From: an uncultured Ruminococcus sp.
GTDB taxonomy: Bacteria; Bacillota; Clostridia; Oscillospirales; Ruminococcaceae
DNA: 26,743 bases
Direction of reading: 5' to 3'
NCBI GenBank assembly: GCA_934474025.1
Contig: CAKSMF010000011.1
Span: forward strand, 1 to 26,743
A program made the position numbers and the translations under genes. The notes under the pieces were generated by a model that was not told the DNA's origin, ran no database searches, and saw only the letters and a list, made by a program, of their open reading frames with translations. Below are positions 23,308-26,743 of the stretch, piece by piece. The stretch's first letter is position 1. Every line of letters starts with the position of its first letter.

Positions 23308-24213
23308 TCAATAATTTAGTTTCAAATGTTCTTCCGGATAAGTATGACCGCCTAATTCTTCAGGAGCCTCCACCAACGTTCGTGCTATTTCAAACAATTT
23401 GTATTTTCGCATTAATTGCAGAATAATATACAAATCATCAAAAGAAGCTCTGTATTCCTCGTTGTGTAAACAAATAGAAAGAGCTAAAGAGTAATCATCA
23501 TTTCCACAACAAACATATTCATCTTCAAAGAGGTTTTGCAATGTATGTTTCAATTCACAAACCATATGATTGTTTTTTAACACTTCAACATAGGAGAAAG
23601 AAGACAACTGGTTTCTACTAAATTCCATTTTCTTCTCTTGTGCGTATAATTTATAGGTATCTGGTTTATCAAACTTAATTATTGCATGAGGGAACAACTT
23701 TTTCTTTGCAATCAAATCGAAAAATAAAATCATGAAATTATGAAGTATGACAAAATTAGATTCACTCAAATAGTTATTTTCATTGATGTAGAAGTGTGTT
23801 TCGGAGTTTCTTAATGCTCCTAACGTTTTAAGTGAATCCGTAACAAAACCTTTGGAAGAATCTTCAGTAGATAAAAGCTTATTTGCTCTTTGCTGCAGTT
23901 GACTATATTCGATAGAAAAGAATTTATCAAGTTGCTCAACAGAGCACCCAAAAAAGAACTGGTTTAAATCATCGGCTCTAATATATTTTAGCTGCAATAA
24001 AGCATCATCTTCCTCTTTTACATTTCTAAGCGTAGCTACATCATGATCCTTATTATCAAGCATTATTTGTTTTAGAAAGAGTTCGACGGAATTATGAAGA
24101 GAGGATACAAAACCTTTTTGAAATTCCAATGTAGTAAAGCCCTTTTCTATTCTATCATGATAGTATATAGCACTTTTCCATGCTTCGTAGGCATTGTTAA
24201 GTAAAATCTGCAT
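23308..24213 (-). CDS. HEPN-like candidate protein (RNSETH motif), unknown function
   Basis: A 301-residue, mostly helical protein. Residues about 8-52 contain AWKSAIYYHDRIEKG and LHNSVELFLKQIMLD, which resemble the first helices of HEPN domains. RNSETH at 135-140 (LGALRNSETHFYINENN) matches the RNx3-5H catalytic motif of HEPN ribonucleases. The C-terminal half (about 170-301) is not recognised. ATG 24213 is chosen because AAGGAG lies eight bases upstream; a GTG at 24222 abuts that site. It has its own promoter (24250-24277), is strongly AT-rich compared with its neighbours, and is divergent from the HhH-NYN pair. Probably horizontally acquired cargo with an RNA-cleaving defence or toxin role; this is inferred. 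Confidence 0.78.
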   Translation of the reverse strand: MQILLNNAYEAWKSAIYYHDRIEKGFTTLEFQKGFVSSLHNSVELFLKQIMLDNKDHDVATLRNVKEEDDALLQLKYIRADDLNQFFFGCSVEQLDKFFSIEYSQLQQRANKLLSTEDSSKGFVTDSLKTLGALRNSETHFYINENNYLSESNFVILHNFMILFFDLIAKKKLFPHAIIKFDKPDTYKLYAQEKKMEFSRNQLSSFSYVEVLKNNHMVCELKHTLQNLFEDEYVCCGNDDYSLALSICLHNEEYRASFDDLYIILQLMRKYKLFEIARTLVEAPEELGGHTYPEEHLKLNY

Positions 24214-24249
24214 TGAAACCACTCCTTAAAAAATAATAAGACTATTTCT

Positions 24250-24277
24250 ATTATATCAAAAACATAAGAAAAGTCAA
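24250..24277 (-). promoter_or_regulatory. Promoter of the HEPN-like gene
   Basis: On the minus strand TTGACT (24272-24277), 16 bases, TATAAT (24250-24255), 37 bases before the ATG. Confidence 0.7.
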
Positions 24278-24309
24278 TCTCTACACACTTTTTTCAGGCC
24301 CCTTGAAAA

Positions 24310-24338
24310 TTGCAATATACCGCCGATTATGCTATAAT
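24310..24338 (+). promoter_or_regulatory. Promoter of the HhH-NYN operon
   Basis: TTGCAA (24310-24315), 17 bases, TATAAT (24333-24338), 32 bases before the ATG. It is divergent from the HEPN-like promoter, with 32 bases between the two -35 boxes. Confidence 0.7.
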
Positions 24339-24369
24339 AGTCGTATAGAGCAGATCGGAGGTGAGAGCA

Positions 24370-24630
24370 ATGGGTAACGAAAACAAAGAATTAGTAAACC
24401 GTTCATTATACAAGCGAATCAAATCAATGAACCGTGCTGAAATGGAGAATTTCGTGAGAAATGTCTTTAATCAGGGCTATGAGAAAGCCGAGGAAGAAAC
24501 GCACAGCATTGATTATGACAGTCTGAGAGCCGACCTGAGCCGCATTAAGGGTATCGGTGAAAGTCGGCTTGAAGAAATAATGACTGTCATTGATAAACAT
24601 ATTGAAAATACAAGCGATAAAGGAGGATAA
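24370..24630 (+). CDS. Small helix-hairpin-helix protein upstream of the NYN protein
   Basis: An 86-residue protein. The N-terminal 45 residues are helical (SLYKRIKSMNRAEMENFVRN). The C-terminal part carries a helix-hairpin-helix motif (LSRIKGIGESRLEEIMTVID), a fold that holds nucleic-acid backbones. ATG 24370 lies eight bases after GGAGG; a GTG at 24361 is too close to that site. It ends three bases before the NYN gene start, so the two are translated together and probably act together, the HhH protein perhaps guiding the nuclease to its target. That partnership is inferred from coupling only. Confidence 0.75.
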   Translation: MGNENKELVNRSLYKRIKSMNRAEMENFVRNVFNQGYEKAEEETHSIDYDSLRADLSRIKGIGESRLEEIMTVIDKHIENTSDKGG

Positions 24631-24633
24631 AAC

Positions 24634-25959
24634 TTGACCGTTGACACGAAAGAGGTAGTCACCACAATAGCCTATATGATCGGTGTCCGAATGTCGGCAC
24701 TGACCGTGAGCTATGGAGAATGTTCTGAGCTGATCGAAAAGCTCAGAGCCGACCGTGATGCTACTACGATACGATATTTATGTAAGCTGCGAACCGTACT
24801 GATGCAGAAGTTCAAAAAGACCGATGATCTGATGCGGTATCAGCTCAAAAATCTGTATAACATCGAATGGTATGACCACGATAACATCAAGCAGCTTGAA
24901 AAATGGGGATTCACCATTATCCAAGCGAATTACCGTTCGGACAAGTATATGCAGGATCTCACAAAACTCATTAACGAAAACATTGATAAGTGTTCCCATT
25001 TGTTCTACGACTGGCTGAATTGGGAGTATATCCGGAACCTATTCTTCGTCCCGAAGTATAACAAGAACGGCGTAATGAAAGACGAGTTCAACAAGTACAT
25101 GGCGAACATCGAGCATTACCCATTTCAGATGTATATTCACTGGCAGCCTGCCGACGTGGGTAGCATCGTCTATTCCGACCGCAAGTTTCTGAAGATCATC
25201 TACGGTCAGCATAATGACAGCTTCACAGACTTCACGAAATATAAGGACGCTGATGATGAGACACGAAATAATATTTATGAATTTATAGAAAGTTCTGAGA
25301 AAACAGCAATTGCCGTCGATTGTGAGAACAGCAATCCCTTTAAGCTGTATAGTGTTCTGAAAGGCTTAAATCAAGTTGAACTTGCCAAGATCGAAAAAAT
25401 CACGCTCTATGACGATCCGAACACTACCGCTGGCTGGGACTGGCTCTCCAAATTCACGCAGATACCCGTTGAACATATTGAGATCGATCGTGTGACCGAC
25501 AGAAAGTCCCTGGTTGATCTACGAATGACAGCGAGTGTTGTCACTAACTTCTACCGTGACGGGATAACATCGTTTATTATTGTGTCGAGTGATTCCGACT
25601 TTTGGGGACTCATTGAGAGCCTGCCGAAAGCTCACTTCCTTGTTATGTACGAATATGAGAAGTGTGGAACGTCGATAAAAAATGCCCTCACACAGCACGG
25701 TATCTATTATTGTGCCATTGACGATTTCTGCTCCGCTGCCACCGAGGACATGAAGCGAGCTGTTCTCTTTGCAGAGCTTGAAAAGCACCTCCCCACCATT
25801 TATGGGGAAAGCCCTCTGGAACTCACGCAGAAGATTTATGAAGACACAAGAGTCACTGCTACCAAGAAAGAAATGGAGAACTTCTGTAATCGGTACGTCA
25901 AGACCTTGCGGCTCAAGGTCAACTCCGAGGGAAAGTTTGTGATTGAGATACAGAAATAA
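24634..25959 (+). CDS. NYN (PIN-like) domain protein, candidate RNase
   Basis: A 441-residue protein with an unrecognised N-terminal region (1-215, helical, WYDHDNIKQLEKWGF, FFVPKYNKNGVMKDEF). An NYN/PIN-like domain spans about 222-370: AIAVDCENSNP with D229, KSLVDLRMTA with D295, and IIVSSDSDFWGLI with D320 and D322. These are the acidic positions expected of a metal-dependent ribonuclease. A helical C-terminal region follows. The start is TTG, seven bases after AAAGGAGG. It is coupled to the HhH gene and closed by a strong terminator. NYN proteins process or destroy RNA; the target here is unknown. Composition resembles the element backbone, unlike the AT-rich HEPN-like neighbour. Confidence 0.85.
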   Translation: MTVDTKEVVTTIAYMIGVRMSALTVSYGECSELIEKLRADRDATTIRYLCKLRTVLMQKFKKTDDLMRYQLKNLYNIEWYDHDNIKQLEKWGFTIIQANYRSDKYMQDLTKLINENIDKCSHLFYDWLNWEYIRNLFFVPKYNKNGVMKDEFNKYMANIEHYPFQMYIHWQPADVGSIVYSDRKFLKIIYGQHNDSFTDFTKYKDADDETRNNIYEFIESSEKTAIAVDCENSNPFKLYSVLKGLNQVELAKIEKITLYDDPNTTAGWDWLSKFTQIPVEHIEIDRVTDRKSLVDLRMTASVVTNFYRDGITSFIIVSSDSDFWGLIESLPKAHFLVMYEYEKCGTSIKNALTQHGIYYCAIDDFCSAATEDMKRAVLFAELEKHLPTIYGESPLELTQKIYEDTRVTATKKEMENFCNRYVKTLRLKVNSEGKFVIEIQK

Positions 25960-25962
25960 CGT

Positions 25963-25998
25963 AAAAAGGACGGTTGTTGTGCCGTCCTTTACGTTTTA
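25963..25998 (+). terminator. Terminator of the HhH-NYN operon
   Basis: AAAGGACGG (25965-25973) pairs perfectly with CCGTCCTTT (25982-25990), followed by ACGTTTTA. Confidence 0.8.
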
Positions 25999-26003
25999 TG
26001 AGG

Positions 26004-26030
26004 AACTTTGAATCCAGTGGGGTCAAAGTT
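26004..26030. repeat. 27-bp palindrome, copy 2 of the parB-internal repeat
   Basis: Same sequence as 21453-21479 except one base in the right half (GGGGTC instead of GGGTTC). It is outside any gene, directly after the NYN terminator, at the point where composition turns AT-rich. Confidence 0.6.
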
Positions 26031-26035
26031 GATGC

Positions 26036-26128
26036 TAATCAAGCAACCTTTTCGCCCTATATATTAAAGTATAAAATCTTTTATGATATAATGATACTTA
26101 TTGGAAAACGCTGTTGATAGCTTGATTA
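26036..26128. repeat. 9-bp inverted repeat at the right composition boundary
   Basis: TAATCAAGC (26036-26044) and its exact reverse complement GCTTGATTA (26120-26128) flank an AT-rich stretch with a TATAAT-like sequence (about 26083-26088) and a weak -35. Short enough to be chance; possibly related to the element's right end. Confidence 0.3.
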
Positions 26129-26164
26129 AATGGTTTATTGCAATCTATTTATGGAATAACAAAG

Positions 26165-26604
26165 ATGAGTAATATAACTGAATGGTATACAAGACACGCT
26201 GAAAAGCTTAATAAGAAATATTATACCAAAGGCACACATCGCACTTATGACACCTGATACAATGTTCAAGGTATATGCGAAACGTGGCTATAAAATCATC
26301 TCATGGGAAGAAGTAGAGATACGAAGCTATATCGAAAACACGATTCTCTGGTGTTATGCGGCATTTGTGGGTTCAGATACAAGCATATTTCCGACCACAG
26401 AATCTTATAGCGAGTATCTCAGTGATCTGAACGCTGAAATCACATTCCCTTCGATTGGCGATTACGTTTGCTCAGTCGCTCGGCTATGATCTAGCAGAGA
26501 ACAAGACTTACGTACAGCCATTCGAACGGTCAAGCTGGCCAATTAATAAAAAACGATATAATTGTGCCTTTATAGCACTCCCAAAAAATATCGCATACTC
26601 TTGA
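26165..26604 (+). pseudogene. Possible degraded gene, family not recognised
   Basis: Protein-like sequence passes through all three plus frames: MSNITEWYTRHAEKLNKKYY from 26165, then MTPDTMFKVYAKRGYKIISW to 26489, then QSLGYDLAENKTYVQPFERS to a TGA at 26602. No single frame covers the region, and each piece stops where the next seems to take over, as expected for a gene broken by indels. I recognise no family. The middle frame (26247-26489) could instead be a small gene, but it has no ribosome site. No other feature is seen here. Confidence 0.3.
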
Positions 26605-26639
26605 CAACAGGTTTATAATAGAGTTAAGAGGTGATGGTT

Positions 26640-26743
26640 ATGTTACATGACGAAGCAAGAAAACTGCTTATTGAAGCTTGGAATAAAACACACAATGCAA
26701 AAGAAATTGCAGAGTGTTTTTCTGTGAATACCAGTACTGTTTA
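26640..26743 (+). CDS. IS630-like transposase, N-terminal fragment (runs off the window)
   Basis: 34 codons are visible: MLHDEARKLLIEAWNKTHNA, then KEIAECFSVNTSTV. This helix-turn-helix opening is typical of IS630-family transposases and their orfA halves. AGAGGTGATGGTT precedes the ATG. The catalytic DDE domain would lie to the right. Other HTH proteins remain possible because only the first domain is visible. Confidence 0.55.
   Translation, partial: MLHDEARKLLIEAWNKTHNAKEIAECFSVNTSTV

Noticed and set aside
23301..24230. Abi or CRISPR-associated gene with nearby CRISPR array
   Set aside because: No regularly spaced repeats occur anywhere in the window and no cas motifs are visible; only the RNxxxH motif is supported.
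26601..26640. Promoter TTGACA/TATAAT for the IS630-like gene
   Set aside because: TTGACA and TATAAT are only seven bases apart, so they cannot form one promoter; with proper spacing the -10 is poor.

Overview
The window looks like a Clostridia chromosome of the Ruminococcaceae/Oscillospiraceae type carrying an integrated mobile element. This rests on an AT-rich host part, the gene order recJ-relA-MBL hydrolase-hemZ-rlmD, strong TTGACA/TATAAT promoters, AGGAGG ribosome binding sites, and a more GC-rich block downstream of a tRNA gene. Family calls come from reading the sequence; no database search was run.

Positions 1-856: the 3' end of a large serine recombinase, probably the edge of another mobile element, followed by a strong terminator and an unexplained 76-bp inverted-repeat unit. 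Positions 857-8735 (minus strand): a housekeeping cluster with recJ (DNA repair exonuclease), relA ((p)ppGpp synthetase/hydrolase), an MBL-fold hydrolase, hemZ (radical SAM) and rlmD (rRNA m5U methyltransferase). recJ and relA each have a recognisable promoter, and the last three genes overlap. Positions 8781-11319: a compact minus-strand operon for a secreted, membrane-anchored protein, a class D-like sortase and a multi-pass membrane protein, closed by a terminator.

Positions 11390-11572: a complete tRNA-Leu(UAA) with promoter and terminator. Directly downstream begins a mobilizable element: tyrosine integrase with repeated TTTCTACCA arm-type sites on both sides, excisionase, sigma-like regulator, an XRE regulator split by an in-frame TGA, a truncated WYL-type regulator, a hairpin-rich oriT-like region, MobC and a MOBP-type relaxase. 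A divergent control region with a duplicated operator-like box then separates a zinc-ribbon/RHH regulator from an ssb-parA-orf-orf-parB-surface protein-orf-zinc protein operon. No VirB4/VirD4 or other type IV secretion gene is visible, so what is seen would rely on another element's conjugation apparatus. The right attachment site was not found and may lie outside the window.

Two AT-rich genes interrupt the backbone: one downstream of the zinc/RHH gene (17856-18554) and one at 23308-24213. Each has an RNxxxH motif like that of HEPN ribonucleases. The second is divergent from a two-gene operon of a helix-hairpin-helix protein and an NYN (PIN-like) nuclease candidate with its own promoter and terminator. 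This HEPN / HhH-NYN locus is the best candidate for an undescribed, possibly defensive, RNA-targeting module. The right edge (26031-26743) is AT-rich again, with a degraded unrecognised gene and the start of an IS630-like transposase.
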